Source: Caballeronia sp. TF1N1
GTDB lineage: Bacteria; Pseudomonadota; Gammaproteobacteria; Burkholderiales; Burkholderiaceae
NCBI RefSeq assembly: GCF_022878925.1
Contig: NZ_CP084629.1
Span: 434,001 to 498,000 of the forward strand
Direction of reading: 5' to 3'
DNA: 64,000 nt
Shown here: piece after piece, positions 9,233 to 18,426 of the stretch
Layout: each line of letters opens with the position of its first letter
How positions within the stretch are numbered: position 1 is the first letter of the stretch
Notes under the pieces: generated by a model
The model's input: the letters and a program-made list of their open reading frames with translations, nothing else
The model's database searches: none
Told to the model about the DNA's origin: nothing
Position numbers and translations under genes: made by a program

Positions 9233-10211
9233 CGGAATCGCACTCGTCTGCATGATCGCCGTGCTGTGCGCCGCAAGCGGCATGCTGCTGTGGATGCGCG
9301 GCTTGCAAAAACGCGACGCACGCCTCGCGCAGCATTTCTTCACGCGTCAGATGCAAACGGCAGGTACGCAGACACCATTGCCGCCGCTTTCCGCGCGCGT
9401 GGCGCAAGCGCAGCATCGGCAAGCGGGTGAAGCCGTCGCGCCGCGCAGCGACGTTCATCGCGCGATAGAGCGCGTCATGGGCGAACTCGGCGCGCTCTTT
9501 CACCGCGCAAGCGTGCGCAAGCCGCGCGCGGCGCTCACCATGTGGGCGGCGTTCACTGGCGTGGCGGCGCTCGTATGCTGGACGCGTATCGGCATGGTGA
9601 TGGCGCTCGTTGCCATCGCGATGTCGGCGGTCGGCTTCTACGCGATCCTCACGTGGCGCGCGCAGAAACGCAATCAACGCATCGTGCGCCAGTTGCCTTC
9701 GTTTCTCGAAGGCATCGTGCGGCTCGTGACCATCGGCAATAGCGTTCCGGCGGCTTTTCAAGGCGCGGCCGCCACCGCCGACGATCCATTGCGTGAGTGC
9801 CTCGAACAGGTCATGCCGCGTCTGAAGGGCGGCGCGGATATCGATCAGGCGTTGACGGCCGTCGCGCGCATGTATCGCGTGGAGCAGTTCGAACTGATCG
9901 GCTCGGTGTTGCGCATCTCGGTCAAATTCGGTGGCCGCTCGGACGTAATGCTCGAACGCATGGCCGCGTTCATGCGCGATCTCGAACAGGCGGATCGTGA
10001 ACTCGTCGCGCTATCCACCGAGACGCGGCTTTCGTCGTGGGTACTCGGCTCGCTGCCGGTCGGACTCGGCGCCGCGATCATCCTGCTGAACCCCGCCTAC
10101 TTCGATGCAATGTGGACGGACGTGCTCGGCAAGAAGCTCGTCTACGGCGCGTTCGCTCTGCAGACGCTCGGCGCGTTCCTGCTGTATCGCCTCGCGCGTC
10201 TGCGCGATTGA
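9207..10211 (+). CDS. tadB: Tad pilus inner-membrane protein TadB
   Basis: A 334-residue inner-membrane platform protein with a GspF/type II secretion F domain. An N-terminal membrane helix (residues about 7-25) and a pair near 110-150 precede the cytoplasmic F domain (about 160-290; 'LPSFLEGIVRLVTIGNSVPAAF' and 'VSVKFGGRSDVMLERMAAF'-like motif), and C-terminal helices end the protein. It pairs with TadC as the base on which the CpaF ATPase works. The start lies inside the end of cpaF; the reading frame and the first helix support it. Confidence 0.9.
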   Translation: MSAEASVSSGIALVCMIAVLCAASGMLLWMRGLQKRDARLAQHFFTRQMQTAGTQTPLPPLSARVAQAQHRQAGEAVAPRSDVHRAIERVMGELGALFHRASVRKPRAALTMWAAFTGVAALVCWTRIGMVMALVAIAMSAVGFYAILTWRAQKRNQRIVRQLPSFLEGIVRLVTIGNSVPAAFQGAAATADDPLRECLEQVMPRLKGGADIDQALTAVARMYRVEQFELIGSVLRISVKFGGRSDVMLERMAAFMRDLEQADRELVALSTETRLSSWVLGSLPVGLGAAIILLNPAYFDAMWTDVLGKKLVYGAFALQTLGAFLLYRLARLRD

Positions 10212-10219
10212 AACAACAC

Positions 10220-11194
10220 ATGGACAACAGCATCGTGCCCGCTCAATTCGTTATCGCGCTTGCCGCCGTCGCCGCCGCGCTCGGTTGCGTGCTTATCGGC
10301 GTGAACGCGTTCTCGCGGACCTTACGCTCGCGCCGCGCGTCCGGCGTGCTCGAACGCGCGCTCGATCGTCAGAGTGCGCCCGTGCAAAAAGACGACGCAA
10401 ATCGGCGACCATTTCCGCGCTTTTTCTCGCTCACGGGAATGGCTCATGTCGTCGGCTCGAAGTGGCTCGAATCGCGGCTCGGACGGATGATCGTCGCCGA
10501 CGAAGACCGCCGCCTGCTCGACCGCTGCGGCCATACCGATGCAAGCTCCCGCGCCCGCTTTCTCGCCGCGCGGCTCGTTGCATCGATCGTGCTACCGGCC
10601 TTCGTGGTGTTCGCATCGCACGGCAATGTGCACGGCTCGCGCTTCATGCTGACGTGCTTCGCCGCGCTCCTCGTAGGCTTCATGGCGCCGAAGTGGTATG
10701 TGAAGCGCAAGGCAACGAAGCGGCAACGGTCGATCATCGGTGAATTGCCAATGTTCGTCGACCTGTTACGCATTCTTCAGGGCGTGGGACTTTCGCTCGA
10801 TCAGAGCATCTCGGTCATCGTCAGCGACTTTGCCAAGGTGATGCCGATTCTCACGCAGGAACTCGCGCTCGCGCAACGGCAATACGCGACGGGCCGCACG
10901 CGTGAGCAGGCCATGAAACGCCTTGCCACGAGCTACGAAAGCGACGATCTCGCCGCCGTGCTGCGCCTCATGATTCAAATCGAACAGCATGGCGGCGCGG
11001 TGCAGGAACCGCTGCGGCAATTCGGCGACCGGCTGCGCGAAATGCGCCGCACGGGCCTGCGCGAACGCATCGGCAAATTGACCGTGAAGATGACGGGCGT
11101 GATGGTGCTGACGCTCTTGCCCGCGCTTCTCATCATGACGGCGGGGCCGGGCTTCATCGCCGTATTCCATTCGCTGGCCGGCTTGCACAGGTAA
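10220..11194 (+). CDS. tadC: Tad pilus inner-membrane protein TadC
   Basis: A 324-residue second GspF-domain platform protein. An N-terminal membrane helix (about 6-28), two central helices (about 115-160), the F domain ('GELPMFVDLLRILQGVGLSLDQSI', about 170-290) and a C-terminal helix that includes 'MVLTLLPALLIMTAGPGF' are visible. The frame is open further upstream into tadB, but ATG at 10220, 8 bases after the tadB stop, gives the expected TadC length and N-terminus. Confidence 0.9.
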   Translation: MDNSIVPAQFVIALAAVAAALGCVLIGVNAFSRTLRSRRASGVLERALDRQSAPVQKDDANRRPFPRFFSLTGMAHVVGSKWLESRLGRMIVADEDRRLLDRCGHTDASSRARFLAARLVASIVLPAFVVFASHGNVHGSRFMLTCFAALLVGFMAPKWYVKRKATKRQRSIIGELPMFVDLLRILQGVGLSLDQSISVIVSDFAKVMPILTQELALAQRQYATGRTREQAMKRLATSYESDDLAAVLRLMIQIEQHGGAVQEPLRQFGDRLREMRRTGLRERIGKLTVKMTGVMVLTLLPALLIMTAGPGFIAVFHSLAGLHR

Positions 11195-11223
11195 CGCGGC
11201 CAACCTTTTCAACGAGATCAGAC

Positions 11224-11973
11224 ATGAACTTCACGACCCACGCGCGTATCGGCGCCATTCTTCTCTGTGCCTTGCTTGGCGCATGCGCCTCGAAGCAGGA
11301 TCGCGGCTATGGTCTCGGCGCGCAGGCCGAGCACGAAGCAACGCTCGAACGCACGAACCGTGAGAGCGCGTTGCCCGACACGCCCGGCATGTATCTGGCG
11401 TTGATCGACAAGATGCAGAGCGAAGGGATGTTCTATGCATCGCTCGCGCATATCGACGCTTACGAGAAGCGCTTCAACCGCTCCGCCGATTCCACCTTGC
11501 GCCGCGCCGATGCATTGCGGCAGACGGGACAAGCGGCCGCGAGCCGCACCGCGTACGAAGCGCTTTTGTCGACGCCGCTCGCCGCGCGTGGCTATCGTGG
11601 ACTGGGCTTGCTGTCGGGTCAGTCAGGCGATTTCGACGCGGCCGCCGCGCAATTCGCGCACGCCTCCGATCTCGCCCCGACCGATGCGCCGATTCTTTCC
11701 GATCTCGGTTATGCACTGCTGCGTGCAGGCGATGTGGAGGGCGCGCGCGTGCCGCTGATGAAGGCGTCCGAACTCGCGCCGAACAGCACGAAGACCATGA
11801 GCAATGTGGCGTTGTATCTGCTCGCGAGCGGTCAGGCCGCGAATGCGCAGAGCCTGATGACGCAGCAGAAGTTTTCGCCGAACGCGCAGCAGGCTATTGC
11901 CGACGATGCAAAACGCGTCGCGGATGCGGCGCGCTCGCATCGCCCGGCAAGCATGGCGAGCGCAGCGCTGTGA
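11224..11973 (+). CDS. tadD: TadD-like TPR lipoprotein
   Basis: A 249-residue protein with a lipoprotein signal (LLGAC, Cys near residue 21) and several TPR-like helix pairs (about 55-215; 'LARAHIDAYEKRF'-type and 'ILSDLGYALLRAGDVEGARVPLMKASELAPN'). TadD proteins are outer-membrane-associated TPR lipoproteins needed for Tad assembly. It closes the pilus operon and converges with a diguanylate cyclase gene only 4 bases away. No tadF or tadG follows. Confidence 0.85.
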   Translation: MNFTTHARIGAILLCALLGACASKQDRGYGLGAQAEHEATLERTNRESALPDTPGMYLALIDKMQSEGMFYASLAHIDAYEKRFNRSADSTLRRADALRQTGQAAASRTAYEALLSTPLAARGYRGLGLLSGQSGDFDAAAAQFAHASDLAPTDAPILSDLGYALLRAGDVEGARVPLMKASELAPNSTKTMSNVALYLLASGQAANAQSLMTQQKFSPNAQQAIADDAKRVADAARSHRPASMASAAL

Positions 11974-11977
11974 GCAA

Positions 11978-13963
11978 CTACGCCGCGGCGCTGACGGCCG
12001 CCATGCGCCGCGCCGCGAGTTCGGCTTCGGCCGATATGGGCGCGAAGCGAAAGCCGTTGCGGCCCTTGCGCTTGGCTTCGTACATGGCGCGGTCGGCTTC
12101 CGCGAGCATCGTTTCCGTGGATGTCGCATAACCCGCCGCGCACATCGCGATACCCACGCTCGTGCCGAGCTGCGCCTCGCGCTGACCCAGATCGAACGTC
12201 TTGCCGATAGCGCGGCAGATATCCTGCGCGATACGGCTGCAAGCACTCGCCGATGCAATGTCGCGCGCCAGCAAGACAAACTCGTCGCCCGCGAGGCGGC
12301 AGACCAGATCGGTCGCGCGCGTCGCTTTCTTCAGGCGGTGCGCGACTTGTCTCAGCAAGGCATCGCCCGCGTCGTGACCGTACTGGTCGTTGATGGCTTT
12401 GAAACCGTCGAGGTCCATGAAGAAGAGCGCAAACGGAATTTCTTCATCGCGCGCGGAGTGCACCGCCAGCGACAGCTGCTCTTGTAACGCGCGGCGGTTC
12501 GGCAGGCCGGTCAATGCATCGAGCATGATTTCCGAATGCATTTGATTCTCGCGCTGCTTGCGCTCCGTGATGTCCTGCGACATCACATAGAAGCCGACCA
12601 CCTTGCCGCGCTCCATGTCGGGAATATAAGTCGCGCTCCACACACGTCCGGATTCCACGTTGTAGACGATATCCTCATGCGTCACGCGCTCGCCTGCCAG
12701 CACGCGCTGGAACAGCGGATAACTGCGCTCGAAAACTTCATCGCCCACGGTCTCGCGAACAGACTTGCCGCGCAGCGCCATGGGATCGAAGCCGAATACA
12801 TCGCGATACACCTCGTTGTTGAAGCGGTAGCAGAGATTCGCATCGACGTGAGCGATCAGAATCGGCAGGTTGTCCGTGATCGTCTGCAACGCCATGCGGC
12901 TGCTCGTCAGTTCGCAGGTGCGTTCGAGTACGCGGCGCTCGAGTTCCTGCTGATAGTCGCGCAAAAGCTGCTCGCTATGTTTGCGGCTCGTGATGTCCTG
13001 CATGACACTCACGAAGTGGCTCGGCGTGCCGTCGTGATCGCGCAATAGCGCGACGCTCAGGTGAATCCACACGGTGCCGCCATCTCGTTTGCGATAGCGT
13101 TTTTCAAGCGAATACGTTTGACGCGCACCACTCAGCAGTTCCGCGACGAGTTGCAAGTCGGCGGCAAGATCCGCTTCTTCCGTGATCTCCTGGAAGGTCA
13201 TGTGCACGAGTTCGCTCGCGCTGTAGCCGGTGATCTCGCACAGCTTCGGATTCACTTCGATGAAGCGCCCGTCGAGATCGACGATAGCCTTGCCCGTCGG
13301 CGTCTGCTGGAAGATCGTATGGAAGCGCGTTTCCGAAAGCCTCAAACGGCGGCGGTCGTTCTCCTGGACTTCGCGCGTATCGCGGGCCGCTTCGCGTTGC
13401 ACGAGTTCGCGCTCGACTGTCGCCGCCAGATCGCACAGCGCGGCACGCAGATTGGCGGACAACGTGCGCGGCTTCGTATCGATGGCGCAGAGTGTGCCGA
13501 GCACGAGACCTTCGGCCGAACGCAGCGGCACGCCCGCATAAAAGCGCACGAAGGGCTCGCCCGTGACGAGCGGATTGCTCGCGAAGCGTTCATCCGCGAG
13601 GGCATCATCGACGACGAGAAGCGCCTCGGAATGCACCGCATGCGAACAGAACGATACGTCGCGCGCGGTTTCGCACACGTCGAGCCCTACTCGCGACTTG
13701 AACCACTGCCGGTGTTCATCGACGAGCGACACCAGCACGATAGGCACCTGCAACAGCTCCGCGACGACGCGCGTAATGCGGTCGAATACTTCTTCTGGCG
13801 GCGTATCGAGCACGTCGATACTCCGCAATAATCGCAGCCTCTTTTTTTCGTTCGCGGGCAGCGGCGCTACATGCCATGTATTCACGATCGGTCGAATGCT
13901 CGTTACGGTTGCGATGAACCGTTGCGCTGTCTGGCGACGCAACGGGGGTTTCTTGCATCGCAC
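11978..13963 (-). CDS. GAF-PAS-PAS-GGDEF diguanylate cyclase
   Basis: A cytoplasmic c-di-GMP synthase of up to 661 residues. A GAF domain (about 35-190) is followed by two PAS domains (about 205-320 and 345-470) and a C-terminal GGDEF domain (about 485-650). The active-site loop is AGDEF (RLAGDEF), an allowed variant, and the RxxD product-inhibition site (RATD) lies exactly five residues before it, so activity and feedback control are both likely. There is no membrane segment. The ATG at 13963 gives a long unstructured N-terminus; a GTG at 13885 just before the GAF domain is an alternative start. It lies tail to tail with the Tad operon, making pilus control a plausible output (inference). 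Confidence 0.88.
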   Translation of the reverse strand: MRCKKPPLRRQTAQRFIATVTSIRPIVNTWHVAPLPANEKKRLRLLRSIDVLDTPPEEVFDRITRVVAELLQVPIVLVSLVDEHRQWFKSRVGLDVCETARDVSFCSHAVHSEALLVVDDALADERFASNPLVTGEPFVRFYAGVPLRSAEGLVLGTLCAIDTKPRTLSANLRAALCDLAATVERELVQREAARDTREVQENDRRRLRLSETRFHTIFQQTPTGKAIVDLDGRFIEVNPKLCEITGYSASELVHMTFQEITEEADLAADLQLVAELLSGARQTYSLEKRYRKRDGGTVWIHLSVALLRDHDGTPSHFVSVMQDITSRKHSEQLLRDYQQELERRVLERTCELTSSRMALQTITDNLPILIAHVDANLCYRFNNEVYRDVFGFDPMALRGKSVRETVGDEVFERSYPLFQRVLAGERVTHEDIVYNVESGRVWSATYIPDMERGKVVGFYVMSQDITERKQRENQMHSEIMLDALTGLPNRRALQEQLSLAVHSARDEEIPFALFFMDLDGFKAINDQYGHDAGDALLRQVAHRLKKATRATDLVCRLAGDEFVLLARDIASASACSRIAQDICRAIGKTFDLGQREAQLGTSVGIAMCAAGYATSTETMLAEADRAMYEAKRKGRNGFRFAPISAEAELAARRMAAVSAAA

Positions 13964-14038
13964 TCTAACGTTCTCGAATGAAAACCAATTCGCCGATTAG
14001 GGGCTTTTTCACGCCGTTTATCCGGCGCTTCGTGAAGT

Positions 14039-16957
14039 TCAAACGTCGACGATCACCGCGTCGGGCCACATCAGCAGCTCGAATTGCGCGGGCGGCACGG
14101 GCTCCGAATATAGGAAACCTTGCGCGAAATCGCAGCCCACGGCCGCAAGGAAATCGCGTTGCTCGATCGTCTCCACGCCTTCGGCAATCACCTTCAGGCC
14201 GAGCTTGTGCGCGAGTCCGACCATCGCTTCGCAAAGCGCCTGGTTGTCCCGGTCGGAATCGAGGTTGTGCACGAACGAGCGGTCGATCTTCAGATAATCG
14301 ATGTCGAAGCGCGTCAGGTAAGCCAGCGATGAATAGCCGGTGCCGAAGTCGTCGATGGAAATGCGGATGCCCGCATCGCGGAAAGCCAGCAGCTTTTCGT
14401 CGATGTTTGCTTCGGCATGCAGCAACAGACCTTCGGTGATCTCCACCGCGACGCTTTGCGCGGACATGCCGTGGCGGGCGAGATAGTCGGACCACTCCGT
14501 GCAAATCTGGCTGTCGTGCCGAATCTGCACCGGCGACATGTTGATACTGATCTGGAAGTCTTGATGAAAGCGCTCGCGCCAGTCGCGCGCCTGATGCGCC
14601 GCCTGCCTGAACACCCAGTCGCCGATGGGCACGATCAGCCCCGTATCCTCGGCAAGCGGAATGAACTCCAGCGGGCTGATGGTGCCGCGTTCCGGATGCA
14701 GCCAGCGAATCAGCGCCTCGGCCTTATGAATTTCCCCGGTCGCGAGATCGACGATCGGTTGATAGTAGACGCGGAATTGCTCTTCGGCCAAGGCGGTGCG
14801 CAGATCGCTCGTAAGCCGCAGGCGCTTTTCCGCCGCCACTTGCAGGTCGGGCGTGAAGTAGCTGAAGCGATTGCGCCCGGCGTTCTTGGCCGCGTACATC
14901 GCCTGATCGGCATTTTTGAAGAGCACGTCGAGTTCGCCCGCATCGTCCGGATAAAACGTCACACCCACGCTTGCGGAAATGAACGCCTCGTCGGGACCGA
15001 GCGTGAACGGCTCCGCCAAGGTGTCGATGATCGTGCGCGCCATCTCTTCGATGCTTTCGCTGTCGTCATCCACGTTCGGCACGATCACCGTGAATTCGTC
15101 GCCGCCTAGACGGGCGACCGTATCGGTGCCGCGCACGCAGGACGTGATGCGGCGCGCGGCTTCGATCAGCAGGACATCGCCCGTGTCGTGACCAAGCGAG
15201 TCGTTCACTTCCTTGAAGCGGTCGAGGTCGATCAACATCAGCGCCATGCGCCGCCCCGACAGACGCGACATGCGCGCTTCGTATTCCAGCCGGCTCAGGA
15301 ACATCTGCCGGTTGGGAAGATGCGTGAGCGCATCGAAATTGGCCTGCTTCCAGATGGTCGCTTCGAAAGCCACGCGCTCGGAGATATCGCGGCCCACCAC
15401 GAGCACGGAGATTACCTTGCCCGACCAGTCGATTTCCGGCGTCAGGCGAAAGTGCGTGCACTGTTCCTCGCCGTCGCTCGTCACCGCGCGCAGTTCGAAT
15501 TGCGCGCTTCGCGCGCTCGCAATCACTTCGCGTACGCGTTCCTCGTAGAGTTGCGCGTTCGGACCGCCCGGAATTTCGGAAGGCCGCCTGCCGAGCAGTT
15601 CGCCAGGATTGCGCCCGGTCCACGCACAGAACGCCGGATTGGCATAAATACGCCTCAGATTGCGGTCGTATCGCGTGATCGTGTCCGGCGAGTTCGTGAT
15701 GAGCGTGCGCGATTCCTGTTCGCGCGTCACCAGTTCCGCCGTGCGTTCGATGACAGCCTGTTCGAGCGTCGTGTTGATCTCGTTGATCTTCTGGATCTTC
15801 TGCTTGATCGCTTCGCGCATTTTCTCGAAGCGTTGCGCGAGCCGGCCGAGTTCGTCTTTCGCGTCGTCCGTATGGTCTTGCGAAGGCGCGCCTGCGTCGG
15901 TGCCGGCATCGTTCATCTTGCGCACGAGGTCCTTGAGCGGCGCCGAGATGCTGTAAGAGATGAAGTACGCGAGGACGATCGAAAGCAGAAAGCCCGAAAT
16001 ACCGACCAGCATGATCTGGTTGCGCACGGACTGCACTTGCGCGGTCAGTTTCTCCTCGGGAATGGTGCTGACCACGAACCAGTTGGTGCCGGGAATGCGC
16101 GTATAAGCCGCGAAATAGCGGTCCTGCCGCGAGCCTTCGAAGGGCACGAAGCCGTTCGGCTGCGCGCCATCCCGCGTGTGCGCGATCTTCTCGACGAGGT
16201 CTTTCGCGGCGGATGCATCGGTGCTTGCGCCGCCTTCCGCGCGCACGATCACCTTGTTGTTGCCGGCATCGAGTACATAGATTTCGGTCTTGTTGCCGAG
16301 CGCGACGTCGGAGAAGATCGTCGAGAAATGCTCGGGGCGAATCACCAGCACGAGATTCCCGATTTGCCGATTGTTGTTCTTGCCAAAGATCGCGCGCACC
16401 ATGCCGAGATTTTGCTGGCCGACGCCGTCGTCATAACTGCCCCAATAAGGGCGTCCGTTACGATCGGGCACCTGAGCGACTAGACGCGTGACGCCGCGCG
16501 ACAATTGCGCGAACGCCTGTGTATCCATGATGCGGTTATGCTGATCCAGCAAATACTTCTGGTTGATATAACCGAGCGAACCATAGTGATCCAGCAAGAG
16601 GCGCGTCATGTCCTGCCGCGCTTCGCTGCGTTCCTTCGCGCTGCCATTCGCAGCCTTGGTCAATGCACCCTGCACGCGATCCGACAACACGAGCAATGCA
16701 CTTTCCGTTTCCAGTTGCTCCATGCGCAGCGCGATATTGCGCGATACCTGCTTCACCACTTCCTTCGAAAACATCTCCGCATTCTGTTTGATCGCGGCCG
16801 TCGATTCCACGTAGGAGATATAGCCCGAAATCAGAATGGGCAGCAGCGCAACCAGAATGAATGCAGCGATAAGGCGATAGCGAATCTCGACGCGTCTCAA
16901 AAGATCTAGAGACAGCAATTCGAACGCGCGTCGTAGCGAACCAAGGATTGAGCTCAT
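14039..16957 (-). CDS. dCache-HAMP-PAS-GGDEF-EAL bifunctional c-di-GMP enzyme
   Basis: A 972-residue membrane sensor. It has a first membrane helix (about 28-50), a large periplasmic double-Cache-like domain (about 50-315), a second helix (about 318-338), HAMP plus coiled coil (about 340-400), PAS (about 415-540), GGDEF (about 555-715) with intact RLGGDEF and an RGTD inhibition site, and EAL (about 730-965). The EAL metal and catalytic residues are present (EALIRW, NMSP, EITE, IDDFGTG, KIDRSF, EGVET, QGFLY). Both activities therefore look possible. The start codon overlaps the stop of a periplasmic solute-binding protein gene (ATGA), which points to a sensor that reads a binding protein, as MbaA does with NspS in Vibrio cholerae. 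Confidence 0.92.
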   Translation of the reverse strand: MSSILGSLRRAFELLSLDLLRRVEIRYRLIAAFILVALLPILISGYISYVESTAAIKQNAEMFSKEVVKQVSRNIALRMEQLETESALLVLSDRVQGALTKAANGSAKERSEARQDMTRLLLDHYGSLGYINQKYLLDQHNRIMDTQAFAQLSRGVTRLVAQVPDRNGRPYWGSYDDGVGQQNLGMVRAIFGKNNNRQIGNLVLVIRPEHFSTIFSDVALGNKTEIYVLDAGNNKVIVRAEGGASTDASAAKDLVEKIAHTRDGAQPNGFVPFEGSRQDRYFAAYTRIPGTNWFVVSTIPEEKLTAQVQSVRNQIMLVGISGFLLSIVLAYFISYSISAPLKDLVRKMNDAGTDAGAPSQDHTDDAKDELGRLAQRFEKMREAIKQKIQKINEINTTLEQAVIERTAELVTREQESRTLITNSPDTITRYDRNLRRIYANPAFCAWTGRNPGELLGRRPSEIPGGPNAQLYEERVREVIASARSAQFELRAVTSDGEEQCTHFRLTPEIDWSGKVISVLVVGRDISERVAFEATIWKQANFDALTHLPNRQMFLSRLEYEARMSRLSGRRMALMLIDLDRFKEVNDSLGHDTGDVLLIEAARRITSCVRGTDTVARLGGDEFTVIVPNVDDDSESIEEMARTIIDTLAEPFTLGPDEAFISASVGVTFYPDDAGELDVLFKNADQAMYAAKNAGRNRFSYFTPDLQVAAEKRLRLTSDLRTALAEEQFRVYYQPIVDLATGEIHKAEALIRWLHPERGTISPLEFIPLAEDTGLIVPIGDWVFRQAAHQARDWRERFHQDFQISINMSPVQIRHDSQICTEWSDYLARHGMSAQSVAVEITEGLLLHAEANIDEKLLAFRDAGIRISIDDFGTGYSSLAYLTRFDIDYLKIDRSFVHNLDSDRDNQALCEAMVGLAHKLGLKVIAEGVETIEQRDFLAAVGCDFAQGFLYSEPVPPAQFELLMWPDAVIVDV

Positions 16958-18366
16958 TTGTAATGCATCTTTGCTTCGTTCTTGACTGACTCATCCAGGA
17001 GGCGCGCGGCCTGCCGGGGCGTGATCTTTCCGAGCAGCACATCCTGCATCAGACGATGCAGCCGCTCGATCGAATTGGACGGCAGCACCGAATAATACGG
17101 GCTGGATGTCACGGGGTAATGACTGACCATGACGGTGTATTCGGCAATTTTCGGATCGCTCAGACTGGCGTCCGACGCCTGCGTGAATGGCGCGATATTG
17201 CGGCGTTTTCTCTGCATCACCGAAAAGCCCTTGCCCGCGATGAAATCCAGGAAACGCGTGGCAGCCGCCTTATTGGCCGTTTCGCAAACCGCGAAGCCCG
17301 TCTCGCTGCCGACGACCGGCACCGCTTCCTTGCCCGGCGCATTCCACGGCGGCACGAATACGCCGACTTCGAAGGGATTGCCGTGCAGCAAAAGACCGGC
17401 GGCCCAGCTTCCATGAAACGCCATTGCGACTTCGCCGTCCTTGAATAGACGGATGCCTTCGTCGTAATCGGTTGCCATATAGCCGTCCTGCACGTAGTGA
17501 CGCGCGGGCAATAAAAGAATCTTCGAGAAGATATCGGCGACTTCGGGCGTATTTAGATCGAGCGTACCGTCCGCGATTCTCGCTTTCCATGCCGGATCGC
17601 GGACTACGACGTTATCCGCGAAGCCGGAGCCGAAAGGACCATTACCGAGCATGTTCGGAAAACCGCCGTTCCACATGATCGGTGTGAATCCCGCGCGTTT
17701 GAGTTGCGCGCAGGCGGCGAGAAACTCGCGGAAATTTGTCGGCGGCTGTTTTATGCCGGCGAGTGCGAACATCGCCTCGTTGTAATAGATGAGCGTCGTC
17801 GCCACGCCGCCGGATATGCCGAAGTGCCGGCCTTGACGGCTCGTCCAATCGCTCTTGAGCGGCGTGAGCATGGCTTTCCAAGCCGCCGTATTCCCGACAT
17901 CCGCGAGAATGCCTTGATCGGCCAGTTCGGCGGCGTAAGCGTTTGGATTGACGCTCACGAAATCCGGCAGATTGCCCGATGCCACGCGCGGCTTGATATT
18001 TTCTTCAACCGAATTGCCGATCATGAACTGCACGTTCACGCGGATGTCGGGATTCAACTTGCTGAATTGCGCCGCGATCTGGAGCATTTCTTCCGTCCAG
18101 TCGGGCGCCCAGACGAGCGCGGAGATAGTCGTGACCTCGTGCGCGGCCGCCGCGTCATTCGCGAGATCAGCGGACGTGGCGCGGTCGTCCTGACGGCAGC
18201 CCGCGAAGGACAGCAGTATCAGGCTCAAGAAACCCGCCAGCAGGGAAGCAAGCCCGATTCGTCGCACTTGCGCTTCGCTCGTTGTGTTTGTGTTGTTGTT
18301 GGACCGGATCGGCTGCGGTGCTGCGACGCAATTTGCCGATGCAGCACCAGCACTGCTTATCGGCAA
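16954..18366 (-). CDS. Orphan family-1 solute-binding lipoprotein
   Basis: A protein of up to 470 residues resembling sugar-binding proteins of ABC importers (SBP family 1). A hydrophobic signal ends in a lipobox (LSFAGC, Cys near residue 57). The mature part shows typical features such as 'NPDIRVNVQFMIGN', 'MWNGGFPNMLGNGPFG' and 'GEVAMAFHGSWAAGLL'. No permease or ATPase gene is nearby; it overlaps a membrane GGDEF-EAL sensor instead, so its job is probably signalling rather than transport (inference). The ATG at 18366 leaves about 33 residues before the signal; a GTG at 18267 is a better-looking start. Confidence 0.85.
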   Translation of the reverse strand: MPISSAGAASANCVAAPQPIRSNNNTNTTSEAQVRRIGLASLLAGFLSLILLSFAGCRQDDRATSADLANDAAAAHEVTTISALVWAPDWTEEMLQIAAQFSKLNPDIRVNVQFMIGNSVEENIKPRVASGNLPDFVSVNPNAYAAELADQGILADVGNTAAWKAMLTPLKSDWTSRQGRHFGISGGVATTLIYYNEAMFALAGIKQPPTNFREFLAACAQLKRAGFTPIMWNGGFPNMLGNGPFGSGFADNVVVRDPAWKARIADGTLDLNTPEVADIFSKILLLPARHYVQDGYMATDYDEGIRLFKDGEVAMAFHGSWAAGLLLHGNPFEVGVFVPPWNAPGKEAVPVVGSETGFAVCETANKAAATRFLDFIAGKGFSVMQRKRRNIAPFTQASDASLSDPKIAEYTVMVSHYPVTSSPYYSVLPSNSIERLHRLMQDVLLGKITPRQAARLLDESVKNEAKMHYK

Positions 18367-18426
18367 ACAATTTCAGTTCTTTAGTGACTACGCGCCGCTA
18401 TTGCGCGACAGCGATGCTCGTTGACT

